64,000 nt of DNA from Fuerstiella sp. (GTDB lineage: Bacteria > Planctomycetota > Planctomycetia > Planctomycetales > Planctomycetaceae). This document shows, piece by piece, positions 18,200 to 28,111 of the stretch. Location: assembly GCA_022447225.1 (NCBI GenBank), contig JAKVAZ010000006.1, forward strand, positions 682,001 to 746,000, in the 5' to 3' direction. Below the pieces are notes generated by a model. It was not told the origin of the DNA, did no database searches, and worked only from the letters and a program-made list of their open reading frames with translations. The position numbers and the translations under genes were made by a program. The first letter of the stretch is position 1; every line of letters begins with the position of its first letter.

Positions 18200-18760
18200 A
18201 TGAATTCCCATTTAACGATTGATCAGCTGAACAATGGCCTTTCTGAAATCCGGCGGTCGCCGGCAAATCATGGTGTTCTGCAGGCAATCGTAATTCGACC
18301 GGCGTCTGACGATCGCACGTCATTGACCGAATGCGAGATCAGCCCGGAACTCGGAGTACACGGGGACAACTGGGCTGAAGGATGCTGGATGTCGTTACCC
18401 GACGGCCGACCACATCCCGATGTTCAGGTTGCGATCATGAACTCGCGAGCCATCGAGCTGATCGCTCAGGGCCGGGAACACTGGCCGCTGGCCGGAGACA
18501 ATCTGTACGTCGATCTGGATCTGGGTCGGGGCAACCTGCGGCCCGGCCAGCAACTTTCAGTGGGGTCGGCGGTCCTCGAAGTCACCGAAGTCCCTCACAA
18601 TGGATGCCGGAAATTCTCTCAGCGATTTGGAGATGATGCTGTCAGTTTCGTGAATTCTGAACCAGGCAAAGAACAGAGACTCCGCGGGGTTTACGCGAGA
18701 GTGTTGCAGGCAGGTACGGTCCAGGTTGGAAACGTGATCCGAAAAATGGTTTCAGTGTGA
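18200..18760 (+). CDS. MOSC domain protein
   Basis: About 186 residues. MOSC domains bind sulfur from a persulfide and pass it to molybdenum cofactor or other acceptors. The conserved cysteine lies in the HNGCRKF block at about 136, preceded by the GDNLYVDLDL and LRPGQQLSVG beta strands typical of the fold. The ATG at 18200 is chosen because the domain begins shortly after; a GTG at 18161 would add 13 residues. It lies between the secreted protein and an epimerase, with no molybdenum enzyme in view, so the acceptor is unknown. Confidence 0.85.
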   Translation: MNSHLTIDQLNNGLSEIRRSPANHGVLQAIVIRPASDDRTSLTECEISPELGVHGDNWAEGCWMSLPDGRPHPDVQVAIMNSRAIELIAQGREHWPLAGDNLYVDLDLGRGNLRPGQQLSVGSAVLEVTEVPHNGCRKFSQRFGDDAVSFVNSEPGKEQRLRGVYARVLQAGTVQVGNVIRKMVSV

Positions 18761-18836
18761 GAGTCGTCACCTGTTAGAGACAGTTCAATTAACGAATCAA
18801 ACATTGCGGCAATTCAGCGACAGACAGGACCAGGAA

Positions 18837-19844
18837 GTGGCAGAAAATCCACAGAGAATACTAATCACCGGCGGATACGGATGTATTGGCTCTGAAACAA
18901 CTAAATGGCTGATCAGGAATACCACGGCCACAGTCGTCGTGTGCAGTCGCAAAGTCAGCGAAGTTCGCACTGAACGTGTCTTTCACGACGTGGACCGCTC
19001 AAGACTTTCCATTGTTGAAGTTGATGTGACCGACCAGGATCGTCTGGCACACGTGCTCAACGACCACGCAATCAGCCGTGTCGTGCACCTGGCGGCTCTG
19101 CAGACTCCGGACTGCGATGCGCACCGCGACCTTGGACTTCAGATCAATTTGGGCGGTACACAAAATCTGATTGAAGCCATGAAGGCCAGCGAACTGGTGT
19201 TCGAACGTTATATTTTTGCCAGCTCGATTGCGGTCTACGGACCGCGTGCCGCCTATCCGTCAGGGTGCGTGCCGATGCTCGCTGAACCGATGCCGGTTAA
19301 TGTCTACGGGGCCTGGAAGCTGGCAGGTGAACAGATCTCACGATACTTTTGGGAAGACACGCACGTCCCAACTCTTTGTTTAAGACCCGGTGTACTGTTT
19401 GGCCCTGGGCGTGACGCGGGACTTACCGCCAGTCCTACCACGGCATTGAAGTGCGTGGCACTCGGACTGCCGTTTGAAATCCCGTTTTATTCACCACAGG
19501 ACTATCTTTATGCTCCGGATGTCGGTGCTGCCTTTGGGAGTGCCGTCACTCAACCGTTCGACGGCTATGGTGTGTTCACCCTGCCAGGCCGGACACTTGA
19601 GACGCGGGAGATTGTCACGACGATGCGTCAGGCTGCAATCGACCTCGGAATGTCACAGAATTTCGGGATTACGATCGGTCAGAACGAAGTCCCGTTTATT
19701 TGTGATCTTGAGGACGAACTGTTTCAGGTAACATTTTCGGGTGTACGTCGTACACCGCTGGATCAGGCAATTCACGAGTCTCTGCAGGTATTCACGGATC
19801 AGGTACGCCGCGGCTGGCTGACCCGACAGAACCTTCCGAAATAG
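18837..19844 (+). CDS. NAD-dependent epimerase/dehydratase (extended SDR)
   Basis: An extended short-chain dehydrogenase of about 335 residues. The NAD-binding turn TGGYGCIG is at 11-18, an acidic DVT segment follows strand 3, and HLAALQTPDCD and the SSIAVYG strand lead to the YGAWK motif (catalytic Tyr and Lys) near the middle. It is likely to act on a sugar or nucleotide sugar, but the substrate is not visible. The start is GTG 18837, because AGGA lies 7 bases upstream; a TTG at 18804 would extend the frame. Clustered with MOSC and aldo-keto reductase genes on the same strand. Confidence 0.88.
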   Translation: MAENPQRILITGGYGCIGSETTKWLIRNTTATVVVCSRKVSEVRTERVFHDVDRSRLSIVEVDVTDQDRLAHVLNDHAISRVVHLAALQTPDCDAHRDLGLQINLGGTQNLIEAMKASELVFERYIFASSIAVYGPRAAYPSGCVPMLAEPMPVNVYGAWKLAGEQISRYFWEDTHVPTLCLRPGVLFGPGRDAGLTASPTTALKCVALGLPFEIPFYSPQDYLYAPDVGAAFGSAVTQPFDGYGVFTLPGRTLETREIVTTMRQAAIDLGMSQNFGITIGQNEVPFICDLEDELFQVTFSGVRRTPLDQAIHESLQVFTDQVRRGWLTRQNLPK

Positions 19845-20023
19845 CGGCTGAGCTTCAATCACCGAATTGCACCGTAAACCGGCCAGCGCAGCACAACAGC
19901 TTGTGCGGCCCGTCAGCCGTAAAGTGCTTCCGGATGACCTGAACAGACAGGTGCCCTCGATTGTCGGAACAGACGCAAGTCCGCAGACTGCACGCTCAAC
20001 ATTGTTGTCGAATTCAAAGGAAT

Positions 20024-20977
20024 ATGAATCTGATGGATGACAGGTTGGAACGAAATACTGCCGGGATCCCGGTCCGGGAACTCGGCAGCACTGGATTGAA
20101 GGTGTCCGTCATTGGTTTTGGAGGCGGCCATTTCTGTCGGACCCATATTGATGAAGCGACTTCAGTGCGTCTGGTTCGCACCGCGATTGACAGGGGAGTG
20201 ACATTTATCGACACCGCTTGGGAGTACCACGGCGGAGAATCCGAACGGAGAATCGGCAAGGCATTGCAGGGGTACCGTGACAACGTTGTCCTGATGACGA
20301 AAGTCTGTGGACGCAGCCGCGCTGCAGCCGAAGAAAACCTGCATGAAAGTCTTCGACGATTAAAAACAGACGTCATCGACGTGTGGCAGTTCCATGAAAT
20401 GAACTATGACAATGATCCCGAATGGATCTGCGGTCGTGATGGCGCACTGGAAGCCGCGATAGCTGCTCGCAAAGCCGGTAAGGTGCGGTTCATCGGGTTC
20501 ACCGGGCACAAGAGTCCGCATATCCTGCTAAACATGCTGAAACAGAATTTCGAGTGGGATACCTGTCAAATGCCGGTGAACGTCATGGACGCCCACTACC
20601 GCAGCTTTCAGCACGAAGTGCTTCCTGAACTGAATCGTCGAGGTATTGGATGTATCGGAATGAAAAGCCTTGGCGGCGATGGCCAGATGATTTCAGCAGG
20701 TCTCACACCGCAGCAGGCACGCGGTTATGCCCTGTCACTACCGATCAGCACACTGGTTTGCGGGATCGAATCGATCGACAACCTGCAACAGGACCTGCAC
20801 ATTGCCCAAAATTTGATACCGATGTCGCAAGAAGAAATGACCGTGATACGAGATCAGTTCAAAGATCAGGCAACAGACGGGCGACACGAACTGTTTAAGA
20901 GTACCCAATACTACGATTCATTAACGCACCGGGAGCAGCATGGTTTTCCGCCGGTGAGTACCGTGGGACCTGATTGA
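20024..20977 (+). CDS. Aldo-keto reductase
   Basis: About 317 residues, a TIM-barrel oxidoreductase using NADPH. The catalytic tetrad is visible: Asp and Tyr in FIDTAWEYHGG, Lys in VLMTKVCG, His in VWQFHEMN; the GFGGGHF strand starts the barrel. The C-terminal part is short of the usual helices but includes the GIESIDNLQQDLHIA stretch seen in planctomycete homologs. AAAGGA precedes the ATG at 20024 by only three bases; ATG 20033 is equally likely. Probably part of a carbohydrate-modification cluster with the preceding epimerase; substrate unknown. Confidence 0.88.
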   Translation: MNLMDDRLERNTAGIPVRELGSTGLKVSVIGFGGGHFCRTHIDEATSVRLVRTAIDRGVTFIDTAWEYHGGESERRIGKALQGYRDNVVLMTKVCGRSRAAAEENLHESLRRLKTDVIDVWQFHEMNYDNDPEWICGRDGALEAAIAARKAGKVRFIGFTGHKSPHILLNMLKQNFEWDTCQMPVNVMDAHYRSFQHEVLPELNRRGIGCIGMKSLGGDGQMISAGLTPQQARGYALSLPISTLVCGIESIDNLQQDLHIAQNLIPMSQEEMTVIRDQFKDQATDGRHELFKSTQYYDSLTHREQHGFPPVSTVGPD

Positions 20978-21129
20978 ATTTTCGGAATCCTGCCCGATGA
21001 TTGATCCCACCGACCGGTTTCGTTCCATGGATGTCAACATTGTGGATTGAATCACCGTCAGGTATTGGTAATCTGACTGTCAGATGTGGCGGGCCGGACC
21101 GATGGAAACGAATACGTGAGAGCAAATCC

Positions 21130-22767
21130 ATGTCGGAACGCCTTGTCATCCGCTGTCCTGGCTGTGACCGTAAACTCGGACTCAAACAAAGAATGCTGGG
21201 GCAGCAGATCAAGTGTCCGGAGTGTGGAACCGCACTCAAAGCCAGAACATCGAAAACACAAACTTCAAATTCCGGTGATTTAGAACAGCAGCACACCCGT
21301 CGATCCGAGTCATCCGGTCGGTCTGCAGATGAGGAGAAATCGTCTCCACAGAAACGACGATCCAAACGTTCGTCGTCAACGTCGCTGTCAGGCAGTAATC
21401 CATCGAAGCAGGCAGATTCTTCCTCCCGGCAAAAGGTAAAACCTGCACCGGCCCCGATTGAAGAGGAATTCGCTGATGACGAGTGGTATAAACTCGATGA
21501 CAACTACAGCGACTACGATGACTACAGCGATGACTTCCCGAATGAACTGTATGCTAACGACGCTGAGGAAAGCTGGCTGGACAACGACTACGGAGCAGAT
21601 TGGAATTCTCCGGAGAGAGAGCCGACCGCAAACAAAAAACAAACGACGGAAGATCAGTCAGGCAACTCCTCCAGGAAGAGAAAACGCAAGTCAAAACGGC
21701 CTCGGTCGCGTCGAGGGCCGAAAAGCGTATTTGTATGGACTGGTGCCGGACTGTTTGCCGGAGCAATATCAGTCGCACTCACGGCAGCCATGGGATTTAC
21801 GGGCATAGGATTCCTCATCTACGGTTCCTCTATCGTTGCGGCAGGCCTGATCGGTGGTGCTATTCGCGGAACGTCAGGAACCACATATGGCTGGGGACCG
21901 GGACTCGTCGCGGTTGCCATTGCTGTTCCGGCAATATTCCTCGGACGTGTTGGAGCCTATTTTGTGGATCCGGAACTTTCCAAATGGTTCGAAGAGGAGA
22001 CCCCGGAACAGACGCTTCAAAACATCGATCGCGATACCTCTGACGATGGTATGATCGCAAATTTAATCCATCAGGAAGTTTCCGAGGACCTGGACTGGCT
22101 GAGAAACGAGGCTCTCACTCAGGTAACCATCTATTCAGAAGCCTACAAAGAAGCATGGACCAGCGACGATTTCGATGAAATGCCCGTCCCGTATCGTGAG
22201 CAGTTCAAAGAACCTGTTTGGGCAGAAGGTGAACGTCGATGGAATAAAATCCCGTCCGAAACTCGTACAGAACAGAAAGAATCGAGACGTCTTCAATTAA
22301 TGCTGGACTATGACGTCATGGACCAGCAGTCCATGGATAATCTGCTGGTAAGGCGGACATCCGATGACGCAATGATTGAACGAATATCAGATGACGTGAT
22401 TGACGATTCCGCGTGGGTCGCTGAATCCGGAGTGGCCTACGCCGTTATTGAGCGGCATCACGATCTGAACTTCAGCAGAACCACACCGGAAGCAAGAGTC
22501 CACCCGCTCGTCTGGGAGGAATCATCCAGACGCTGGTCAGAGTTGAATGAAGAGAGCAGAAAAAAAATTAAGAATGAGGTTGAGCTGGAACTCTATACAG
22601 ACATTGAAATTGCAGCAGACGTGAAAGCAGCCTCTGGTACTTTCCGCATTGGCGCGGCGATTATCTTTGCCATTGTCAGCCTGGTCATGCCCATCATGCC
22701 AATCCTGTTTACGATTAGTGCGGTCGCCCTGGCCTTCTCCACTGGTTCGGGAATGGAGACCGGCTAG
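21130..22767 (+). CDS. Zinc-ribbon membrane protein of unknown function
   Basis: About 545 residues. A zinc ribbon opens the protein (CPGC at 9-12, CPEC at 29-32), similar to MJ0042-like finger heads. A long Ser/Lys/Asp/Glu-rich, probably disordered tract follows (about 40-200), then two or three membrane segments (about 205-290: VFVWTGAGLFAGAISVALTA and nearby), a helical charged region with two similar units (WAEGERRWNKIPSETR, WEESSRRWSELNEESR), and a last hydrophobic pair (about 505-540). It has no known family. The start at ATG 21130 is chosen because the zinc ribbon begins there; a GAGAG precedes it. Confidence 0.65.
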   Translation: MSERLVIRCPGCDRKLGLKQRMLGQQIKCPECGTALKARTSKTQTSNSGDLEQQHTRRSESSGRSADEEKSSPQKRRSKRSSSTSLSGSNPSKQADSSSRQKVKPAPAPIEEEFADDEWYKLDDNYSDYDDYSDDFPNELYANDAEESWLDNDYGADWNSPEREPTANKKQTTEDQSGNSSRKRKRKSKRPRSRRGPKSVFVWTGAGLFAGAISVALTAAMGFTGIGFLIYGSSIVAAGLIGGAIRGTSGTTYGWGPGLVAVAIAVPAIFLGRVGAYFVDPELSKWFEEETPEQTLQNIDRDTSDDGMIANLIHQEVSEDLDWLRNEALTQVTIYSEAYKEAWTSDDFDEMPVPYREQFKEPVWAEGERRWNKIPSETRTEQKESRRLQLMLDYDVMDQQSMDNLLVRRTSDDAMIERISDDVIDDSAWVAESGVAYAVIERHHDLNFSRTTPEARVHPLVWEESSRRWSELNEESRKKIKNEVELELYTDIEIAADVKAASGTFRIGAAIIFAIVSLVMPIMPILFTISAVALAFSTGSGMETG

Positions 22768-23082
22768 TCTACAATTTTTGCTGCGGAGCTTTTCAGTACG
22801 ACGCCCGGATATGGTAATTTAGCTTTGGAATGACAGCGGTGTGGTTGTCGTGGCAGAGTTGATACAGTTCTGCAGTCTCGGCACCACAGCCGAAGAGATT
22901 GCAGAGATCAACAGTCGCGTCAATGCGTTGGTGACATTTCTGAACTGGCGACAATGAACTGCCCTGGCCGAATGTCTGCAACAATGTGTCTTCCCCCGGT
23001 CACATCCGTTTCCTGTCGTTTAAATCGTCCGCGGCTGTCACCTGTATTCTGACCAGTCAGTCCCAAACGCACGGAGCGCTTC
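22768..23082. other. Short intergenic region
   Basis: 315 bp without a supported gene. A 63-codon minus-strand frame has no motif. No terminator or repeat is clear. Confidence 0.4.
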
Positions 23083-24003
23083 GTGGCATCAATTCTGATT
23101 GCGGAAGATAGTGCGACGCAGGCGACACAAATCCGGTTGCTGCTGGAGCGTGACGGTCACTCTGTATTAATCGCGACTGACGGCAAACAGGCAACAGCGA
23201 TACTTGCAGAGACTCTGCCGGACATCATCATCACCGATCTGAATATGCCGGAGATGGATGGTCTGGAACTTGTTGAGTTCGTTCGAACACACCATTCAGA
23301 GATCCCGATTGTATTGTTGACTGCCAACGGTACCGAAGACACCGCAGTCCAGGCACTCAGAAAGGGAGCGACCAGCTATCTCCCGAAACGCGAACTGTCC
23401 CGGTCACTGGTCAGTTCCGTATCTGAAATCATGGAACGGATCGAAGCGAGGCGCAGTCGCAGCAAAGTCATGGATGCATTAATCACAGCAGAGTCGACCT
23501 ATGTCGTTCCCAATGATCATCGTTTCGCCGGTCAGGTGATCGCGCAGCTTGAAGAGCAGTTACGTACAATGAACTACAGCGATGCCACCGGTATGGTACG
23601 AATCAGCGTGGCGTTGCGGGAGGCCGTTACCAATGCGATCGACCATGGAAACCTGGAACTGGATTCTGAACTTCGTGAAGATGACGAGTCGGCATATACA
23701 AAACTGGGACAGCAGCGTGCGAGGCAGGAACCATGGATGGATCGACGGGTCACGGTAACGTCACGCGTGACACCAAACCAAGTATGTTACACCGTCAGTG
23801 ATCAGGGGCCAGGATTCGACCCGTCGTCGCTGCCCGACCCGCTGGATCCGGAAAATCTTTTGCGGACTCACGGCCGTGGCCTGATGCTGATTCGCAATTT
23901 CATGGACGAGGTCATACACAACGACGCGGGGAATCAAATTACGATGATCAAGCATCGTGTATCTCTCAGGGAATGCGGTGTCTCCGAGTCTGACTCGTCG
24001 TGA
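23083..24003 (+). CDS. Response regulator receiver fused to HATPase domain
   Basis: A 306-residue signalling protein. The receiver domain (1-120) has D9, phosphoacceptor D52 in ITDLNMPEMDG, T80 and K102. A linker leads to an anti-sigma-factor-like histidine kinase ATPase domain (about 150-295): N-box REAVTNAIDHGN (N184), G1 box SDQGPGFDP and G2 THGRGLMLI. There is no HisKA dimerisation domain or phosphoacceptor His, so it resembles RsbW/SpoIIAB-type ATPases controlled by a receiver. The start is GTG, with GGAG six bases upstream. It is the only gene of its strand here with a regulatory role; possible partners (an anti-anti-sigma or sigma factor) are not in view. Confidence 0.88.
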   Translation: MASILIAEDSATQATQIRLLLERDGHSVLIATDGKQATAILAETLPDIIITDLNMPEMDGLELVEFVRTHHSEIPIVLLTANGTEDTAVQALRKGATSYLPKRELSRSLVSSVSEIMERIEARRSRSKVMDALITAESTYVVPNDHRFAGQVIAQLEEQLRTMNYSDATGMVRISVALREAVTNAIDHGNLELDSELREDDESAYTKLGQQRARQEPWMDRRVTVTSRVTPNQVCYTVSDQGPGFDPSSLPDPLDPENLLRTHGRGLMLIRNFMDEVIHNDAGNQITMIKHRVSLRECGVSESDSS

Positions 24004-24169
24004 CCGCTGAATGTGCCGCCATTTCGCGGTACTCTTCAGGCCACTGAACAATTCATGGAGCATCGGGCAGTCCGGAACCGCATCCGCCCTGAGCAGTTGA
24101 TCTGGACCGGCAGCAACATCCGTCAATTATTCCTGTAAACATCTGTCCCTCCCGCTAAGGCTCTGATCC

Positions 24170-24697
24170 ATGACTGATTCCAAACCGCTCGACGGAAAAT
24201 CTTTTCTGTGTTTTGTCGGTGATGCCTATGAAGATCTGGAACTGTGGTACCCGAAGCTGCGTCTGATCGAGGCCGGGGCTTCATTTGTAACGATCGGACA
24301 GGAGGCCGGAATCTGCTATCGGGGAAAAAATGGTTATCCCTGTACCTCAGACGCCGCCATTTCGGGAACCTGCACAGACAATTTTGACGGCCTGATTTGT
24401 GCCGGCGGCTGGATGCCGGACAAACTCCGCCGCGATCCCGAAGTCCTGAGAATCACTCGCGAGTTTGCAGCAGGCGGCAAACCGGTTGCCGCCATTTGCC
24501 ACGGCGGCTGGATTCCGATATCAGCAAAAATTTACGAGGGCGTTCGAGTGACAGGTTCACCTGGGATCAAAGATGATTTGATCAACGCCGGAGCGGTCTT
24601 TGAAGACGCCGCCGTCATCGTCGATCGGCATTTTGTTTCCAGTCGCAAACCGGATGATCTTCCCGATTTCTGTCGCGAAATCATTCGCCTGTTTTAG
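24170..24697 (+). CDS. DJ-1/PfpI family protein
   Basis: A 175-residue single-domain class I glutamine-amidotransferase-like protein. The nucleophile elbow AICHGGW places Cys at 110 with His at 111, and an acidic residue near 22-24 (EDLELWYP) completes the usual triad region. Relatives such as YhbO/YraA are stress-linked deglycases or proteases; the activity here is unproven. The ATG lies 162 bp after the HATPase protein and upstream of the MazG-like gene. Confidence 0.88.
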   Translation: MTDSKPLDGKSFLCFVGDAYEDLELWYPKLRLIEAGASFVTIGQEAGICYRGKNGYPCTSDAAISGTCTDNFDGLICAGGWMPDKLRRDPEVLRITREFAAGGKPVAAICHGGWIPISAKIYEGVRVTGSPGIKDDLINAGAVFEDAAVIVDRHFVSSRKPDDLPDFCREIIRLF

Positions 24698-24923
24698 AGC
24701 AGCGATCGCGTCAGATCACCGTTGTCAGCTTCATCAAAACACAATCACACTCTTTGCACGTGCAACTGACGACACATCGAGTCTTGCCACCTTGTATTCA
24801 AAGAGGAATCTGCTCAACCGCGGCGGGCGGCACAGATTCGATTCCCGATGTTACCTGCGGATTCGTTTCGACGGTAACCTGCAGAATGATGGCTCCGCAA
24901 TTCTCAGTTTCACAGGATTCAAC

Positions 24924-25223
24924 ATGACACTGAACGAACTTCAGGAACTCATTGATCGCATGTACTCCCGAAAAGACGAGGCCCGCGGAGTTGAAGGCAC
25001 CTTCATGTGGCTGATGGAAGAGATTGGTGAACTGGCTGCGGCGCTGAGAGAATCGCCAAAAGAAGAAGTCGCCAAAGAGTTCGCGGATGTTCTGGCATGG
25101 CTGGCAACAATCGCCAACGTGGCCGGCATCAATCTGTCTGAAGCCGTTGAGCTGAAGTATGGGAGCGGATGTCCAGGCTGTGGTCTGATGGTGTGCGAAT
25201 GTTGCGACCAGGAAAAGCCTTAG
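24924..25223 (+). CDS. MazG-like nucleotide pyrophosphohydrolase with Cys-rich tail
   Basis: A 99-residue all-alpha NTP pyrophosphohydrolase domain. Metal ligands are E32, E33, E36 and, on the next helix, E52 and D55 (EFADVLAWLA). The short C-terminal tail CPGCGLMVCECC looks like a zinc-binding clip, a feature also found in some small archaeal and bacterial MazG-like proteins. Such enzymes clear non-canonical or modified NTPs. The start is ATG 24924, with AGGA six bases upstream; the frame is open further but the upstream part overlaps the DJ-1 gene. Confidence 0.85.
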   Translation: MTLNELQELIDRMYSRKDEARGVEGTFMWLMEEIGELAAALRESPKEEVAKEFADVLAWLATIANVAGINLSEAVELKYGSGCPGCGLMVCECCDQEKP

Positions 25224-25482
25224 AAGTCTGTGACACATACAGGAACGGAAAACACGGCAATCAGCAACATTCGTACATGCCGCCCCGGTGTCCATTCCTT
25301 AACAGGGAACCTGTCCGGGCCAGATCGCCACAAACGAAAACCGCAGTCCGATTACGGCAGAATCACATTGTGACTGTTGGCCGCAAATGCGCCCTGCGGC
25401 AGCCCACTGACTTCGTCATCAAAATGTCACTCGATATGATCTCATGCTCATCCTCAACAGATGTCATGAACACGGAATGAAC

Positions 25483-26166
25483 ATGGCCAGACGAACGACT
25501 GCAACAAACAAAGACGTCACCGAAAAACGCCGGGCGCAAGTACGCAAAGTTATTCGCCGACTGAAGAAAGAATTTCCGGAAGCAGAATGCGCTCTACAGC
25601 ATGAATCAGCATTTCAGCTGCTGGTGGCCACGATTCTGTCGGCGCAGTGCACCGACGTACGAGTCAACATGGCGACACCGGAGCTGTTTCGAAAGTATCC
25701 GGATGCGGTTCGCCTGGCCCGGGCTTCTCAGCCCGCTGTTGAAAAAATCGTAAAACCACTGGGGTTCTTTCGTAACAAGGCAGGAAATATCCGATTAATG
25801 GCCAAATCGCTGGTAGACAACTTCGGCGGGAATGTCCCGCAGGATATTGAGGATCTGGTTGCCCTGCCCGGCGTCGGACGTAAGACAGCCAGTGTTGTTT
25901 TGGGAACCTGGTACGGAATTCCGTCGGGTGTGGTGGTGGACACACACGTCAAACGTATTTCCGCTCTTCTGGGACTGACCAAGTCAAACAATCCCGACAT
26001 CATCGAACGAAATCTGATGGAAGTGATTCCAAAGAAAGAATGGATTGAATATTCGCACCGCATCATTCTTCATGGTCGAAAGACGTGTATCGCCCGTCGA
26101 CCTCGCTGCAGCGAATGCGTTCTGCTGTCTGTGTGTCCGCGAGTCGGTCTGTCCGAAGATCTCTGA
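25483..26166 (+). CDS. nth: Endonuclease III
   Basis: A 227-residue DNA glycosylase/AP lyase that removes oxidised pyrimidines in base excision repair. The helix-hairpin-helix [13 protein letters not shown] supplies Lys 134, catalytic Asp is at 153 (VVDTHVKR), and the 4Fe-4S cluster ligands are C202, C209, C212 and C218 with the normal 6-2-5 spacing. Start is ATG 25483 in GGAATGAACATGGCC; ATG 25477 is equally possible. Not in an obvious operon: the DUF1570-like protease starts 182 bp further on. Confidence 0.95.
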   Translation: MARRTTATNKDVTEKRRAQVRKVIRRLKKEFPEAECALQHESAFQLLVATILSAQCTDVRVNMATPELFRKYPDAVRLARASQPAVEKIVKPLGFFRNKAGNIRLMAKSLVDNFGGNVPQDIEDLVALPGVGRKTASVVLGTWYGIPSGVVVDTHVKRISALLGLTKSNNPDIIERNLMEVIPKKEWIEYSHRIILHGRKTCIARRPRCSECVLLSVCPRVGLSEDL

Positions 26167-26348
26167 TCAGGATTAACCTGCGGAAACTGCTGTTCCGGCG
26201 AACGTACGGTCTCCGGAAGCTTATCGTATTCAACGTTCACCTTGCCCCGAATCTTCGGGCGTCGGTAAACTCCCGGGGGGGAAACGCCCAGATCAACAGA
26301 CCAAGAGAATCGTGGCCGACAACAGGTGCTGCAGTGTTCGTTCGACAT

Positions 26349-27989
26349 ATGGTGATACTGATCCTGTTTTGTGCTGGTCTGACGGCAGGCCACGCGCAGT
26401 CGGCGTCCGGATCAGACCGGCGGCACCGAAACATTCTGGAGAAGCGATCAACTGTCTTCGAGAACCTGCAGTTCGAGCTGCATCAGCTCAGGGACAAGTG
26501 TCATGAGAATGGTCTGATTCAGGCAGAAACGGAACTCACTCAACTGCTGCAGGAACTCACCCCGGACGCTCTCGAATCGCGTGCGCCTCAGGCGGTGTCC
26601 GCGCCGGTGAGTTTGGCGGTTCCGGAAACAGAACGACAGTGGCGACAACAAACGCTGAACTTGCGGAAAGGACGAGCCAAAGAGCTTTATACCCTGGCGC
26701 GCAAGTCACTGCGGGCCGGTCTGCCGTCAATCGCCTATATGCTCATTCACGACGTGCTGCGGCTCGACCCGGATCATGTCAACGCACGAGCCATATTCGG
26801 CCAGCAGAAATTCATTGACCCTTTTTACACAGACGACGACTTCTATGCGGGAGAGTGGGTCTCTGTCTGGGAAGCAAAGATGCGAGGTGGCCGGACGCCT
26901 CATATTCCGGACGATCGATTCGGCTGGATTCCCCGGGAACACCTGCGGCGTTACGAAGAGGGCATGCGTCCGTGGAAAGGCAGCTGGCATTCAAAACAGA
27001 AGGACGAACTGATCCGCAGTGACTTCCGCAATGCATGGGAAATTGAATCCGAGCACTTTCATGTGCGTACCAATGTCAGCCTCGAAGAAGGAGTGCTTTT
27101 GTCACGGCGACTGGAAACTTTCCATGAATGGCTGCGACAGAACTTTGCAGCATTCTTCGACACACCCGCAGATCTGCGGTCCCGATTCGAAAAAGCCCAC
27201 GTTCGCCGACGCAGAAATGCAGCATCGGGAAAACCGATGGAAGTCTGGTACTACCGGTCCAAAGATGAATACCGCCGAATGGTACGCAACAAAATCCCCC
27301 CAGAAATCGAAACTAACGGATTGTACTGGCAGCCGGACAGTCGTTGTTATTTCTTTAAAAACACTGAACACGATCGTCTGGACACGCTGTTCCACGAAGC
27401 TACACATCAGATTCTTGACATTCCCACCCGGAAAGCCCGTCTCACCGCAGCACGATCACTTGCGTCAAAAACCCGGCGACGCCGTCAGGAGTGGGTTCTG
27501 GGAGGTCGGTCGGGGTTCTGGCTCATTGAGGGACTCGCCTGCTATTTTGAATCGTTTGAAGTCACTGATGAAGGTACGGTTTCTGTCGGGAGACCGGATC
27601 ACATTCGAGTGTTCGCGGCGCAGCACCGACTGCTTCGGGACAATTTTTATGTACCACTGGATACGTTTTGCCGTTTGGGCAAGGACCAGTTTCAGCAACA
27701 TCGGAATGTCCCGCAGTTGTACTCACAGGCGTCCGGAGTCACACATTTCCTCATGCACTACGACGACGGTCGGTACCGCGACGACCTCGTTCGCCTCCTG
27801 GCTGGGCTGTATCGACCGGACGCGCGAAATCCGCTGAAGCAGGCCAACCTGTCTCAAATCACGGGAGTCACGTTCAGCAGACTGGATCAGTTGTACCGGG
27901 ACCACCTACATAATCTGGCCCGACAGCTATCTAAAACTGCAAACAGGCCTAATGGAAACAGTTCCGCCGCACAGGGACATTCACCGTGA
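26349..27989 (+). CDS. Secreted DUF1570-like zinc metalloprotease
   Basis: About 546 residues from ATG 26349. A signal peptide (VILILFCAGLTAGHAQ) is followed by a helical N-terminal half and a gluzincin-like domain with HEATH at about 348-352 (DTLFHEATHQ) and WLIEGLACYFES about 50 residues later, which supplies the third metal ligand. This fits the DUF1570-type planctomycete peptidase-like proteins. The substrate is unknown; it is probably periplasmic or outer-surface. The frame is open upstream through the end of nth, so the start is uncertain; ATG 26349 is the one that gives a signal peptide, but it lacks a clear ribosome site. Confidence 0.8.
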   Translation: MVILILFCAGLTAGHAQSASGSDRRHRNILEKRSTVFENLQFELHQLRDKCHENGLIQAETELTQLLQELTPDALESRAPQAVSAPVSLAVPETERQWRQQTLNLRKGRAKELYTLARKSLRAGLPSIAYMLIHDVLRLDPDHVNARAIFGQQKFIDPFYTDDDFYAGEWVSVWEAKMRGGRTPHIPDDRFGWIPREHLRRYEEGMRPWKGSWHSKQKDELIRSDFRNAWEIESEHFHVRTNVSLEEGVLLSRRLETFHEWLRQNFAAFFDTPADLRSRFEKAHVRRRRNAASGKPMEVWYYRSKDEYRRMVRNKIPPEIETNGLYWQPDSRCYFFKNTEHDRLDTLFHEATHQILDIPTRKARLTAARSLASKTRRRRQEWVLGGRSGFWLIEGLACYFESFEVTDEGTVSVGRPDHIRVFAAQHRLLRDNFYVPLDTFCRLGKDQFQQHRNVPQLYSQASGVTHFLMHYDDGRYRDDLVRLLAGLYRPDARNPLKQANLSQITGVTFSRLDQLYRDHLHNLARQLSKTANRPNGNSSAAQGHSP

Positions 27990-28111
27990 TCAGTCGCGGA
28001 TCAGCAAACGGACTGTTTGCCGAACATGACTCAACCGACACAGTACAGTTCCCACAGTGTACATCGATCTCGGGGAAGACGACAGAACACAATCCGCATG
28101 ATCACTCCCCG

